From Sinomonas sp. R1AF57 (GTDB lineage Bacteria > Actinomycetota > Actinomycetes > Actinomycetales > Micrococcaceae), in the NCBI RefSeq assembly GCF_002224485.1, contig NZ_CP022463.1:3148336-3212335 (forward strand): a stretch of DNA of 64,000 nucleotides. The letters run 5' to 3'. Shown piece by piece: positions 23,864-32,363 of the stretch (its first letter is position 1; the number at the start of each line of letters is the position of its first letter). Position numbers and translations under genes: made by a program. The notes under the pieces were generated by a model, which did not search any database, had not been told where the DNA came from, and was given only the letters and a program-made list of their open reading frames with translations.

Positions 23864-25021
23864 CTAAGGGAGGACGCGGGTCAACAGTGCGGTCTCGACC
23901 GTGAGGCCCGGCCCGAACGCCATCGCACAGATCCGCTCGGCGCCGGCCCGCTCGGCGTTGGCGCCCTGCCCCGGGCCCGGTGGCAGGTTCAGGATGCGGT
24001 CGAAGACGAACATGACCGTGGCGCTGGACATGTTCCCGTACTCCCGCAGGGTGTCCCGCGCGGGCGCGGCCTGCTCCTCGGACAGCCCCAGCCGGGTGAC
24101 CACCTTGTCCACGATGCTGCGGCCGCCCGGGTGGATCGCCCAGTGCTCGATCTCGGCGTGCGGCCGCCCGGCCAGGGCCGCGTCGCTGGCCAGGAGGGGT
24201 TCAAGGGCTCCGGTGATGTGGTCGTCAATGATGTGCGGGACATAGCTGCCGAGGACCATCTCGAAGCCCTGGTCGCCGATGTTCCACGCCATCGTCTCCT
24301 CGCCGACGGGCGTGAGCGTGGTCTCGAACGCGTCCAGGCTCAGGGCGGGCCGCGTGAGCGGGAGGTCCCGCGCGGTCACGACGGCGGCTGCGGCACCGTC
24401 CGCGAAGAGCGACGCGCCGAGGATCGTGTCCGGGTCATTGGAGCTGCGCACGTGCAGCGAGCACAGCTCCACGATGGCCACGAGCACGACGGCGTGGGGC
24501 TCGGCCTCGCAGAACGCCTTGGCCATGCGCAGGGCCGGGAACGCGGCGTAGCAGCCCATGAAGCCGAGGTGGAAGCGGCGCACGGACGGGCTCAGGCCGA
24601 GGTCGCGGACGATCCGGTAGTCCGGGCCGGGGTTGAAGAAGCCCGTGCAGGAGACCGTGACGACATGCGTGACGTCCTCGGGCCCGATGCCGTCCGCGGC
24701 GTCGAGGGCCCGCCGGGCCGTCTCGGTGAACAGCGGGGTGGCCTCGCGGACGAAGAGGTCGTTGCGGGTCTTGGTGCTCGGGTTGAGGATGGCGCCGGTG
24801 CCCGGGTCGAAGAAGTCCGGCTCGTGGTCCGGCTGGTCCCACGAGAACTCGCTGACCGCCGAGTGGCGCGTGTCGATCGCGGAGGCATCGAAGCACGCGG
24901 TCACGAGCCGCTGTCCGAGCCGGGTCAGGCCCTCCTGCGCGGCGAAGACGTCGCGCGCCTCGGGCTGCTTGAGGACGGTGGACGGGACGGAGGTCTCAAG
25001 GGACCTCATCAGGACGGCCAT
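23864..25021 (-). CDS. Type III polyketide synthase (chalcone/stilbene synthase family)
   Basis: 385 residues from ATG 25021, preceded by AGAGAGGA. The catalytic triad of type III PKS is visible: Cys125 in VTVSCTGFFNPGPDY, His297 in HWAIHPGGRSIVDKV and Asn330 in EYGNMSSATVMFV. FHLGFMGCYAAFPAL is also conserved. The enzyme condenses malonyl-CoA units on an acyl-CoA starter to give resorcinols, pyrones or tetrahydroxynaphthalene-like products. It is followed by an FAD monooxygenase that would tailor the product. The chain length and starter cannot be read from the sequence. Confidence 0.92.
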   Translation of the reverse strand: MAVLMRSLETSVPSTVLKQPEARDVFAAQEGLTRLGQRLVTACFDASAIDTRHSAVSEFSWDQPDHEPDFFDPGTGAILNPSTKTRNDLFVREATPLFTETARRALDAADGIGPEDVTHVVTVSCTGFFNPGPDYRIVRDLGLSPSVRRFHLGFMGCYAAFPALRMAKAFCEAEPHAVVLVAIVELCSLHVRSSNDPDTILGASLFADGAAAAVVTARDLPLTRPALSLDAFETTLTPVGEETMAWNIGDQGFEMVLGSYVPHIIDDHITGALEPLLASDAALAGRPHAEIEHWAIHPGGRSIVDKVVTRLGLSEEQAAPARDTLREYGNMSSATVMFVFDRILNLPPGPGQGANAERAGAERICAMAFGPGLTVETALLTRVLP

Positions 25022-25070
25022 GCGTCATCCTCTCTAGGGCAGGGGCGCCGGGGCAAGGGGTGGGTGCGTC

Positions 25071-25556
25071 TCACGTGACGAGGATCTGGGTGGCACTCTC
25101 CTTCAGCTTGCCGTTGGCCCACCGCATCTGCCGCAGCGTCTCCGGGTGGCACCGCTCGGCAAGCCCGAGCAGGTCCCGGTGCTTGATGCCCTGGGCGGCC
25201 TGCGCGAGCAGTTCCCAGTCCACGGAAACGCCGGCGGCCTTGATGTAGACCTCCCGCAGGTCCCGCAGGAGCAGGAGCGCCGGCGAACCCATGCGCCCGA
25301 TGAGCTCGCTGCCCTTCTCCCTGACGGCGTCGACGGGGCCGTGCTTGGTCCCCGCCTCCGGGTCCAGGCCGTCCTGGCCGTAGTCCTTGGCGATCTCGGC
25401 GATGTCGCGGACGTGCTGCTGGGACCACCGGGCGAGGTCCAGGCCGAGGTGGTAGATCTCGTGGTCCACCTTGTGGCGCTCCGAGACCTTCAGCAGCTCC
25501 CGCGCCAGCTCCGCTTCCGAGCGGTGCAGCTCCTCCAGGGCGAGTCCGATCTTCAT
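25071..25556 (-). CDS. Small helical protein of unknown function coupled to the molybdopterin oxidoreductase
   Basis: 161 residues. The ATG overlaps the stop of the molybdopterin oxidoreductase gene (ATGA), so the two products are made together. It looks all-helical, with many charged residues, no signal peptide and no cysteines in metal-binding spacing apart from a single CHPETL. Visible landmarks are HKVDHEIYHLGLDLARWSQQHV and VSVDWELLAQAAQGIKHRDL. HKVDHEIYHLG could be a helical metal- or cofactor-contacting segment like those of ferritin-like folds, but this is only suggestive. A dedicated chaperone or accessory subunit of the Mo enzyme is the best inference from context. Confidence 0.7.
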   Translation of the reverse strand: MKIGLALEELHRSEAELARELLKVSERHKVDHEIYHLGLDLARWSQQHVRDIAEIAKDYGQDGLDPEAGTKHGPVDAVREKGSELIGRMGSPALLLLRDLREVYIKAAGVSVDWELLAQAAQGIKHRDLLGLAERCHPETLRQMRWANGKLKESATQILVT

Positions 25557-27928
25557 CGCGTCGCTCCGATCCTCGGTGCCGGTGAGGGGCCGTCGGCGTC
25601 GGCGACCTTTGCGATCCGGGCCGCGGCGGTCTTGAAGATGGGCTGCTTGGAGCACGCGTCCCAGTCGGTGATCGTCAGCTCGTTCGCGGCGCGGCCCACG
25701 TCGTCCGGGGCGTGGCCGCCCTCCGTGTCCCAGTAGCCGTAGTGGAAGGGCACGAACACCACCCCGGACCGGATCGCCGTGATCCTGGCCTTGGCGCGCA
25801 GCGATCCCCGCGGGCTGCTGACCTCCAGGAGGTCACCTTCCGCCAGACCCAGCGCCGCGGCGTCGTGCTCGCTGACCTCCACCCACACGTCCGGGGCCGC
25901 CGCCTGCAGCTCGGGGGCGCGGCCGGTCTTCGTGCGGGTGTGGAAGTGGTAGAGCGTGCGCCCCGTAATGAGGATGAAGGGGAAGTCCTCGCTCGGGATC
26001 TCGTGGGGCGGCATGTAGCCCGCGGCCTTGATGACGGCCTTGCCCGTCGGGTTCAGGGCCCTGTACTCGGTGGGCTCCACGGGGGCGCCGGTGATGAGGT
26101 CGCGGCCGTAGCTCTCGCAGTACTCCGGCGCGCTGAAGAACTTTCCGTCCTCGTAGAGGCGCTCCGTGCCCTCGGGATGCTCGTCGTTGCAGGGCCACTG
26201 GATGCCGGAGCCGCCGCGCAGCTTCTCGTAGGTCATGCCCGTGTAGTCGCAGGGCCGGCCACGGGTGCACTCCTTCCAGGCCTCGAACGCCGACTCGGCG
26301 TCGTGCCACTTCACGAGTGGCGCGCCGTCCTTGTCCTTCAGGCCCAGCCGGTGCGCGTAGTCGATGAAGATCTCCAGGTCCGCCTTCGCCTCGCCCGGCG
26401 GGTCGACGGCCTTCTCGGACAGATGGACCGTGCGGTCCACATTGGTGAAGGTGCCCGTCTTCTCGCCCCACGTCGCGGCGGGGAGCACGACGTCGGCGAG
26501 CTGCGCGGTCTCGGAGAGGAAGATGTCCTGGACCACCACGAAGAGCCGCTCCTGGGCCAGGATCGAGCGGACGCGGGGGAGCTCCGGCAGCGAGACGGCC
26601 GGGTTGGTGCCGCTGATCCAGAGGAGCTTGATCGAGCCGTCCTCGGCGTAGCGCATCATCTGCATGACGTGCGTCGGCGGGGAGTAGTGCGGGATCTCCA
26701 TCGGGTCCACGTTCCACACCCGGGCGAGGTCCTTGATGTGCTCGTCGTTGGACCAGTTGCGGAAGGCCGGGAGGTCGCCGTCGCCCCCGCACTCCCGGGT
26801 GTTCTGCGCGGTGGGCTGGCCGTTCATCTGGAGGATCCCGCAGCCCGGCTTCCCGAGCATGCCGCGCACGATGTGGATGTTGTTGACCTGGACCGAGGCG
26901 GCCGTGGCCTGGTTCGACTGGTAGAAGCCCTGGAGCACCGTGGACAGGAGCCGCTCGGCCTGGCCGATGATGGCCGCCGCCTCGCGGATCTGCTCGGCGG
27001 GGACGTCGCAGATGTGGGCCGCGACCTCGGGAGGGTAGTCCTTCACCCGCGCGGCAAGCTCGTCGAAGCCGACGGCATGGGCCTCGAGGTAGGCATGGTC
27101 CACCCAGTCGTTCGCGAGGATCTCGTGCAGGAGGCCGTTCATGAGGGCGACGTTCGTCCCCGGCAGCGGGGCCAGGTGCACCGTGGCGTGGCGTGCGACC
27201 TCGGTCGGCCGCGGGTCGACGCAGACCAGCTTGGGCGGGTTCGGCCCTTCGAGCCGGTCGAGCATGCGCATCCACAGCACGCTCTGGGTCTCGGCGACGT
27301 TGTGCCCGTACAGGCAGATCGCATCGGCGTGGTCGATGTCCGTATAGGAGCCGGGCTGGCCGTCGCTCGCGAACGACTCCTTGAGCGCCTCCGCCGCCGT
27401 CGCGGTGCACAGGCGCGTGTTGCCGTCCACGTGGTTGGTGCCGATGCCGCCGTGCGCGACGATCCCGAGCGTGTAGTACTCCTCGGCGAAGAGCTGGCCG
27501 GTCGTGTAGAAGCCGACGGCACTGGGCCCCTGGTCGGCGAGGAGCTGCTGCGTGCGCTCCACGATCCGCCCCATGGCGGTGTCCCAGTCCGTCTCGACCA
27601 GCCGGCCGCCCTCGCGGATGAGGGGACGGGTCAGCCGGTCCGGCGAGGCATTGGCCTGCCATCCGTACAGGTCCTTCACCCCGAGGCGGCCGTGGTTCAC
27701 GCGGTCGGCCCCCCGGCCCCGGACGCCCACGATGCGGTCGTCCTTGACGGCGATGTCCATCGCGTCGCCGTTCGAGTGGAGGATCGAGGCGCTCTGCACC
27801 CAGCGGTCCACGTCCTCCGGGCTCAGGCCGTCGGCGAGATGCATGTCAGTCCGTTGCGGCCACTGCTCCCCCGGCCCATAGGGGGTGCGGGCCCCCCACG
27901 GTTCAGCGATGCGCTCCTTCGCGGTCAT
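25553..27928 (-). CDS. Molybdopterin oxidoreductase (NasA/formate dehydrogenase-like) lacking the N-terminal Fe-S motif
   Basis: 791 residues from ATG 27928. It has bis-molybdopterin oxidoreductase features: DTDWDTAMGRIVERT-like helix (VETDWDTAMG), DGNTRLCTATAAEALK with the cysteine expected to bind Mo, DADAICLYGHN-type segments, LLWISGTNPAVSLPEL, VVLPAATWGEKTGTFTN, and a C-terminal molydopterin-binding domain with ITGRTLYHFHTRT and GVVFVPFHYGYWD. The N-terminal CxxCxxxC cluster motif found in nitrate reductases and formate dehydrogenases is absent: the equivalent stretch VQSASILHSNGDAMDIAVKD has no cysteine. It is followed by a coupled 161-residue protein. The electron acceptor and substrate are unknown. 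Confidence 0.85.
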   Translation of the reverse strand: MTAKERIAEPWGARTPYGPGEQWPQRTDMHLADGLSPEDVDRWVQSASILHSNGDAMDIAVKDDRIVGVRGRGADRVNHGRLGVKDLYGWQANASPDRLTRPLIREGGRLVETDWDTAMGRIVERTQQLLADQGPSAVGFYTTGQLFAEEYYTLGIVAHGGIGTNHVDGNTRLCTATAAEALKESFASDGQPGSYTDIDHADAICLYGHNVAETQSVLWMRMLDRLEGPNPPKLVCVDPRPTEVARHATVHLAPLPGTNVALMNGLLHEILANDWVDHAYLEAHAVGFDELAARVKDYPPEVAAHICDVPAEQIREAAAIIGQAERLLSTVLQGFYQSNQATAASVQVNNIHIVRGMLGKPGCGILQMNGQPTAQNTRECGGDGDLPAFRNWSNDEHIKDLARVWNVDPMEIPHYSPPTHVMQMMRYAEDGSIKLLWISGTNPAVSLPELPRVRSILAQERLFVVVQDIFLSETAQLADVVLPAATWGEKTGTFTNVDRTVHLSEKAVDPPGEAKADLEIFIDYAHRLGLKDKDGAPLVKWHDAESAFEAWKECTRGRPCDYTGMTYEKLRGGSGIQWPCNDEHPEGTERLYEDGKFFSAPEYCESYGRDLITGAPVEPTEYRALNPTGKAVIKAAGYMPPHEIPSEDFPFILITGRTLYHFHTRTKTGRAPELQAAAPDVWVEVSEHDAAALGLAEGDLLEVSSPRGSLRAKARITAIRSGVVFVPFHYGYWDTEGGHAPDDVGRAANELTITDWDACSKQPIFKTAAARIAKVADADGPSPAPRIGATR

Positions 27929-28067
27929 TCGGACTCCCTCCGGCTGAACACGGCGGGCGCGCCCCGCGGCGCAGGGCAGAGGTCGGCTCGCCGTCTCAGT
28001 CCTTCCCGCAGTCCGGCGGTTCAACCTTTCCCGTGCACAGGGGCGAGCCGGAAGGATGGAGGGCGCG

Positions 28068-29159
28068 CTAGAGGACGCCGGCGGCCTCGAGCTGCTCCGC
28101 GAGCCCTGCGCCGTCGGGGGCCGAGGCCCAGGTGACGTCCGGGCGCGCGGCGACCCCGCCGCCGTCGTGCGTCGTGCCGCCGGAGAAGACCGCCTGGCCC
28201 GGGGAGAGCTGCCGGATCGCGACCGCTGCCACCGAGTCCGGGTGCTCGGCCGCGAACTCGGCGTAGATGGCCTCGTCGTGCTGCCCGTTGTCTCCCACGA
28301 GGAGCCAGCGGATGCCGGGGAACTCGGCGGCGAGCCGCTCGAGGTTCTCGCGCTTGTGCTCGCGGCCCGAGCGGAACCAGCGGTCCGGGGTCATGCCCCA
28401 GTCGGTGAGCAGGAGCGGGCCCGCCGGGTAGAGGTTGCGGCCCAGGAAGCGCTGCAGCGTGGGCGCGGCATTCCACGGGCCGGTCGAGAGGTAGATGACG
28501 GGGGCGGCGGGCTGCTCGGTCGCGAGCCGATCGAGGAGCACCGCCATCCCGGCGGTCGGGGTGCGGGCCCGCTCGCTCAGCACGAACGTGTTCCACAGGG
28601 CGAGGAAGGGGCGCGGGAGGGCCGTGACCATGACCGTGTCGTCGATGTCCGAGACGATCCCGAACCGCGTGTCCGGCGCCACGACCCGCACCTGCGCGAC
28701 CGACGCCTCCGCGCCGTCGGCGCTCATCCGCACGTCGTGCCAGCCCGGCTCGAGCTCGACGTCCACCATCGCATCCACCACGCCGCCGGAGTCGGCACGC
28801 ACGACGGCGCGCGTCGCCCCGATCTCGACCGTCACGTCCGCGTCCTGGATCGGCACCGACGTGAACGACACCCAGCCGCGGAAGTTGTTGAACGTGTCCT
28901 GCGTCCCGTGCAGCCCGGGACGGGCGTACATGACCCGGCCGAGGACGCGCACGCGCTCGGTCGTCCCGTAGCCGCGGTAGGCCACGACCTGCGCCACATA
29001 GTCGCCGTTCCTCGCCTGGCGCGTGCGGAGGCCGTTCCATGCCTGGCCCAGCCTCTGCGCGAGACGGAAGAGGGGCTTGAGGCGGGGGGTCCCGGCGCGG
29101 TCCGCGGCGGCGTCGGCATCGGCGTCCCGGGCGACGGCGTGGGTGTGCTGCGCTGTCAT
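28068..29159 (-). CDS. App1-type phosphatidate phosphatase-like protein (DUF2183)
   Basis: 363 residues from ATG 29159 (an in-frame upstream start at 29204 would enlarge it). The centre holds the HAD-like signature VSDIDDTVMVTALPRPF, then YLSTGPWNAAPTLQRFL and WLLVGDNGQHDEAIYAEF, which match the conserved App1 (yeast actin-patch phosphatidate phosphatase) catalytic domain. An N-terminal beta domain (about residues 60-165) precedes it: GRVMYARPG, FRGWVSFTSVPIQDADVTV. There is no membrane span. It stands 73 bases downstream of the GNAT-AAA gene on the same strand. A phospholipid or other phosphomonoester substrate is inferred. Confidence 0.82.
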   Translation of the reverse strand: MTAQHTHAVARDADADAAADRAGTPRLKPLFRLAQRLGQAWNGLRTRQARNGDYVAQVVAYRGYGTTERVRVLGRVMYARPGLHGTQDTFNNFRGWVSFTSVPIQDADVTVEIGATRAVVRADSGGVVDAMVDVELEPGWHDVRMSADGAEASVAQVRVVAPDTRFGIVSDIDDTVMVTALPRPFLALWNTFVLSERARTPTAGMAVLLDRLATEQPAAPVIYLSTGPWNAAPTLQRFLGRNLYPAGPLLLTDWGMTPDRWFRSGREHKRENLERLAAEFPGIRWLLVGDNGQHDEAIYAEFAAEHPDSVAAVAIRQLSPGQAVFSGGTTHDGGGVAARPDVTWASAPDGAGLAEQLEAAGVL

Positions 29160-29232
29160 GGTTCCACTCTCCCACGCAGGAAGGGCCCAGCTCACCTTCA
29201 GCACCTCCCGAGGCCCATCGGGTACAGGCCCC

Positions 29233-30624
29233 TCAGGCCCGTGCGAGCTCGTCGATGTCCTCCAGGAACGCGGCCGCGACCTCCTCGCTCACGGTCGTCT
29301 TCGTCTCCCCGATGGCGTCGACGTAGTCCTGCGTGGTGGGGCCCCGCCTGGCCGGCACCCCCGCGCCCTCCGCGAGGGGGCCGGCGTCGTGCGCGGTCGG
29401 CTCGGTGCCGGCACCGGCGGTGGCGCTGGCGCCGCCAGCACCGGCGGCGACGGGCACGGGCTCGGACTCCCCCGCATACACGGCCTTCTCGAGGGCGCGC
29501 TGGGACGCCGACCGCGCGGCGAACTCGATGTCCGCGGGCGAGAAGCCCTCGGTCAGCCCGACGAGCCGCTCGACGTCCACCTCGGCTACGACGGCCTCGG
29601 GGATGAACCGCTCCCACATGCTGCGCCGCGCCTCGGCGTCCGGCAGGCCGATCGGGATGACGTAGTCGAAGCGGCCGTGGCGCAGGAACGCGGAGTCGAG
29701 GGCGCGGATGAAGTTGGTCGCGCACACGAGGAGGCGGCCGGGCTGCTCGCGGAAGGCCGGGATGATCTTGAGCAGCTCGTTCGTGACGCCCTGGTTGGGG
29801 CTCGGAGGGTCGCCGGCGCGGTGGGAGGCGATCTCCTCGACCTCGTCCAGGAACACGACCGCGTGCTCGAGCTCGGCGATCTCCGTGAACGTGCGCCGCA
29901 GCGCGCCCGCGAGGCCCTCCGCGTCGCCGGCCAGGCGGGACGGGAACACCTCCACGAACGGCCACTCGAGGCGGGAGGCGATGGCCTTCGCGAACGTCGT
30001 CTTGCCGGTCCCGGGCGGGCCGAAGAGCACGACGGCGCGCGGCGGCACCACGCCGAACTCGTCGGCCAGCTCGGCCTCGGCCAGGGGAAGGACGAGCCGG
30101 CGCTCGAGGAGCTGCTTCTCCCGCTTCATGCCCGCGACCCTGTCCCACAGGTCCCGTGGTAGGACCCGGCCGCCGAGCTGGGCGAGGGGCTCGAGCTCGG
30201 TGCGCGCCACCGGGATCTGGCGCTCGAAGAAGCGCAGGTTCTGCACGTCCTTGAACCCGCGCGAGAGGAACGCCTCGAGGCGCGTCTCGGTGTCCGGCAT
30301 GAGTGCCGAGAGCTTCGTGAGGCCCAGCGGGGCCATCCGGTTCTCGAGGGCGGCGAGGAGTGCCGTGCCGATGCCGCGGGAGCGCCACTCGGGCAGGGTC
30401 GCGAGGAACACGATCCAGCCCTGCTCGTGCGCGGCACGGCCGACCGCGGCGCCCACCACATCGTCGCCGTGGAGGGCCACGACCGCGACGTCCTTCTGGC
30501 AGCTCGCGAGGACCTCCGAGAGCGAGTAGACCGGCTCGATGCCCGACGCCGTCATGGCGCTCCACAGGTGGAGGATGCCGTCGAGGTCCGAGGGGTGGAA
30601 GTCCCTGATCCGCCACGTGGTCAT
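29233..30624 (-). CDS. GNAT acetyltransferase - AAA+ ATPase fusion
   Basis: 463 residues. Residues 1-140 form a GNAT domain: WRIRDFHPSDLDGILHLW, VVALHGDDVVGAAVGR, and the acetyl-CoA loop LPEWRSRGIGTALL, then LSRGFKDVQNLRFFERQ. Residues 160-370 are an AAA+ ATPase: LFGPPGTGKTTFAKAIA (Walker A at 202-209), VVFLDEVEEIA (Walker B), CATNFIRALDSAFLRHGRFD (sensor 1 and arginine finger). The C-terminal lid is GFSPADIEFAARSA. A low-complexity Ala/Gly/Pro linker with TAHDAG precedes the last 40 residues. Fusion of these two domains is uncommon. The ATPase is of the FtsH/proteasome-ATPase style and could remodel or recruit the acetylation target. Confidence 0.85.
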   Translation of the reverse strand: MTTWRIRDFHPSDLDGILHLWSAMTASGIEPVYSLSEVLASCQKDVAVVALHGDDVVGAAVGRAAHEQGWIVFLATLPEWRSRGIGTALLAALENRMAPLGLTKLSALMPDTETRLEAFLSRGFKDVQNLRFFERQIPVARTELEPLAQLGGRVLPRDLWDRVAGMKREKQLLERRLVLPLAEAELADEFGVVPPRAVVLFGPPGTGKTTFAKAIASRLEWPFVEVFPSRLAGDAEGLAGALRRTFTEIAELEHAVVFLDEVEEIASHRAGDPPSPNQGVTNELLKIIPAFREQPGRLLVCATNFIRALDSAFLRHGRFDYVIPIGLPDAEARRSMWERFIPEAVVAEVDVERLVGLTEGFSPADIEFAARSASQRALEKAVYAGESEPVPVAAGAGGASATAGAGTEPTAHDAGPLAEGAGVPARRGPTTQDYVDAIGETKTTVSEEVAAAFLEDIDELARA

Positions 30625-30748
30625 GGGCGTGCTCCTTTGCGCTGTCCGTGTGCCCTGTGGGCGCTGCAGCGAGTCTATCGGCGGGCCGCCTGCGGGCAGG
30701 TCGCGGGGACGTTGCGTGACGGCCCGCTCCGGTTCTGCCCAGGCCGCG

Positions 30749-31534
30749 CTACCGGAGCCAGACGCCGCCGGCCGCGGCCCCGAGCATCGTCAGGACGGCG
30801 CCGGCGGCCCATGTGAGCCGGCGCAGCTGCGCGCCCATCACCTCGGAGTGAAGGGCGCCGAAGGACATCCGCGTCGCCGAGGGGTCGTCCGCGGGGGCCT
30901 GCCGGTGACCCCACGTCGCGGGCTCCGCGGCAGCGGCGGCCAGCCGCGCGGCGTCGTCCGCGGCGAGGGCCTCCGCCTGCCGGGTGAGCCAGCGGCGCAG
31001 CTGCGAGTCCGTCACGACCGCGGCGCCCTCGGGGAAGCGGCGGATCGTGAGCCGGCGGGGCGCCACGAGCACGACGGCGGCGCGCACCGGCACCTCTCGG
31101 CCCACCGCGGCGGTGAGGGCGGCGGCGACGCGCTTCGCCTCGTGCGCGGAGTTGCGCAGGTACCGCTCGTGCTGGCCGTTGACCAGGAGCACGCTCCCGG
31201 CAACCCACACGTCCTTGCCGGCGTGGTTCTTCGTGTTGAGCGTGATGACGCCGCCGGGGCCGATGACGAGGTGGTCGATGTCCGCCCCGCGCGACCCGAC
31301 CGGGAGCGAGTGCAGGACGTGCCACTCGGGGCCGAGCTTCGCGAGGGCCTTCGCGACGCGCATCTCCCCCACCGCGCCCGCGTACCAGCTGCGCGCCTCG
31401 GGGGCGAGTGGGTTCGCGCCGAACAGCCGCGCGAGCGGCCTGCGCCGGGGCGTCCCCGCCTGCAGCCGGAGAGTCTCTGCCATGACGGCCTGTCCTGCGA
31501 CGCGCGCCCTGAGCGGGCCGGTCATGAAGTCCAC
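30749..31534 (-). CDS. NERD-domain protein with C-terminal membrane segment
   Basis: 261 residues from GTG 31534, with AGGGGGAC just upstream; ATG 31525 is an alternative. The nuclease-related domain is clear: WYAGAVGEMRVAKALAKLG, GADIDHLVIGPGGVITLNTKNH and DVWVAGSVLLVNGQHERY. The Asp and Lys of the PD-(D/E)xK-like core are in DHLVIGPGG and NTKNH. The C-terminus (LTWAAGAVLTMLGAAAGGVWL) is one likely membrane span. NERD proteins are thought to act on nucleic acids, but few have a tested role. It stands 124 bases from the GNAT-AAA gene with no overlap. Confidence 0.82.
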   Translation of the reverse strand: MDFMTGPLRARVAGQAVMAETLRLQAGTPRRRPLARLFGANPLAPEARSWYAGAVGEMRVAKALAKLGPEWHVLHSLPVGSRGADIDHLVIGPGGVITLNTKNHAGKDVWVAGSVLLVNGQHERYLRNSAHEAKRVAAALTAAVGREVPVRAAVVLVAPRRLTIRRFPEGAAVVTDSQLRRWLTRQAEALAADDAARLAAAAAEPATWGHRQAPADDPSATRMSFGALHSEVMGAQLRRLTWAAGAVLTMLGAAAGGVWLR

Positions 31535-31837
31535 GGTGGTCCCCCTTCGCCGTGCCGGGCAGCGCCCCCATGACACGCCCTGGGGATCAGGGTAGCGGGA
31601 GGCCCGGGCGGGCGGGAGGGGCCGGGCGGGCGGGAGGCCCGAGCGGGCGGGGAGGGCGCCGGGGGATGACGCCACGAGGGGTGAGACGCCTTGCCGCGAC
31701 GAGGGTCGCCTGTAGGCGTCTCACCCGTATTGTGGCGTCTCGCGTGCCGCCGGCCCCGCTCTCACCCGCCACAGGCCGTCTCGCAAGAGAAACGGACACA
31801 GAGGAAACGGACAGAGTCACCTGCGAGGATCGGAGCC
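31535..31837. other. Divergent spacer with G-rich tract, nested inverted repeats and direct repeats
   Basis: This spacer separates the NERD gene (-) from the heme-monooxygenase gene (+). Bases 31596-31665 are almost pure G/C with many GGG runs. Bases 31679-31691 (GGGTGAGACGCCT) and 31714-31726 form a 13-bp perfect inverted repeat, nested in a GACGCCAC/GTGGCGTC pair (31668-31675, 31732-31739). Just before the ribosome site are two direct copies of GAAACGGACA (31789-31798, 31804-31813), 15 bases apart. No gene or clear -35/-10 pair is seen. Confidence 0.6.
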
Positions 31838-32242
31838 ATGAGCATCGTGAAGATCAACGCCATCACCGTCCCCGCCGACTCCGGCGACGAGCTTGCCCGC
31901 CGCTTCGCCGCCCGCGCCGGCGCCGTGGACGGCGTCCCCGGATTCGAGGGCTTCGAGCTGCTGCAGCCCACGGACGGGCGCAACGTCTGGCTCGTCGTGA
32001 CCCGGTGGGCCGACGAGGAGAGCTTCGAGGCGTGGAAGAACTCCGCGTCGTTCGGGCACGGGCACGGGCGGCCGGTGGGGACCGAAGGCGCGGCCCAGAC
32101 CGGGGGCGGCCCCGAGGCCCGAGACGCAGAGGCCGGAGCCGGAGCCGCGGGGACCGGAGGGGCCGGGGACGCGGGGCGGCAGCGCCCCGTCGGCGTTTCG
32201 GCCGAGCTGTGGAGCTTCGAGCCCGCTGACCTCGGGAAGTAG
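31838..32242 (+). CDS. MhuD-like heme-degrading monooxygenase (ABM family) with a linker insertion
   Basis: 134 residues from ATG 31838 behind GGAG. The sequence closely follows mycobacterial MhuD: VKINAITVPADSGDELARRF, GVPGFEGFELLQP, RWADEESFEAWKNS. The residues needed for ruffled-heme oxidation are in register: Asn7, Trp66 and a histidine at 74 or 76 (family His75). About 38 residues rich in Gly/Ala/Glu then interrupt the fold before the last strand VGVSAELWSFEPA. MhuD-type enzymes open heme without CO release to recover iron. It is a single gene. The family call is strong; activity depends on the insertion being tolerated. Confidence 0.85.
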   Translation: MSIVKINAITVPADSGDELARRFAARAGAVDGVPGFEGFELLQPTDGRNVWLVVTRWADEESFEAWKNSASFGHGHGRPVGTEGAAQTGGGPEARDAEAGAGAAGTGGAGDAGRQRPVGVSAELWSFEPADLGK

Positions 32243-32363
32243 TCCACGCCGTCGCCCCAGCTTCCGGACATCGCCCTCCGCCGCGGCGCGTGGTGATGTC
32301 CGGAACCTGAGGTGCGGCCACCCGGGGGCGGCCGGTCGGCGCGGCTGAGACTGCCCGCGCCCG

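Noticed and set aside
30749..31534. NERD protein plus GNAT-AAA as a defence system
   Set aside because: No overlap, shared promoter or known defence partner; evidence too thin.
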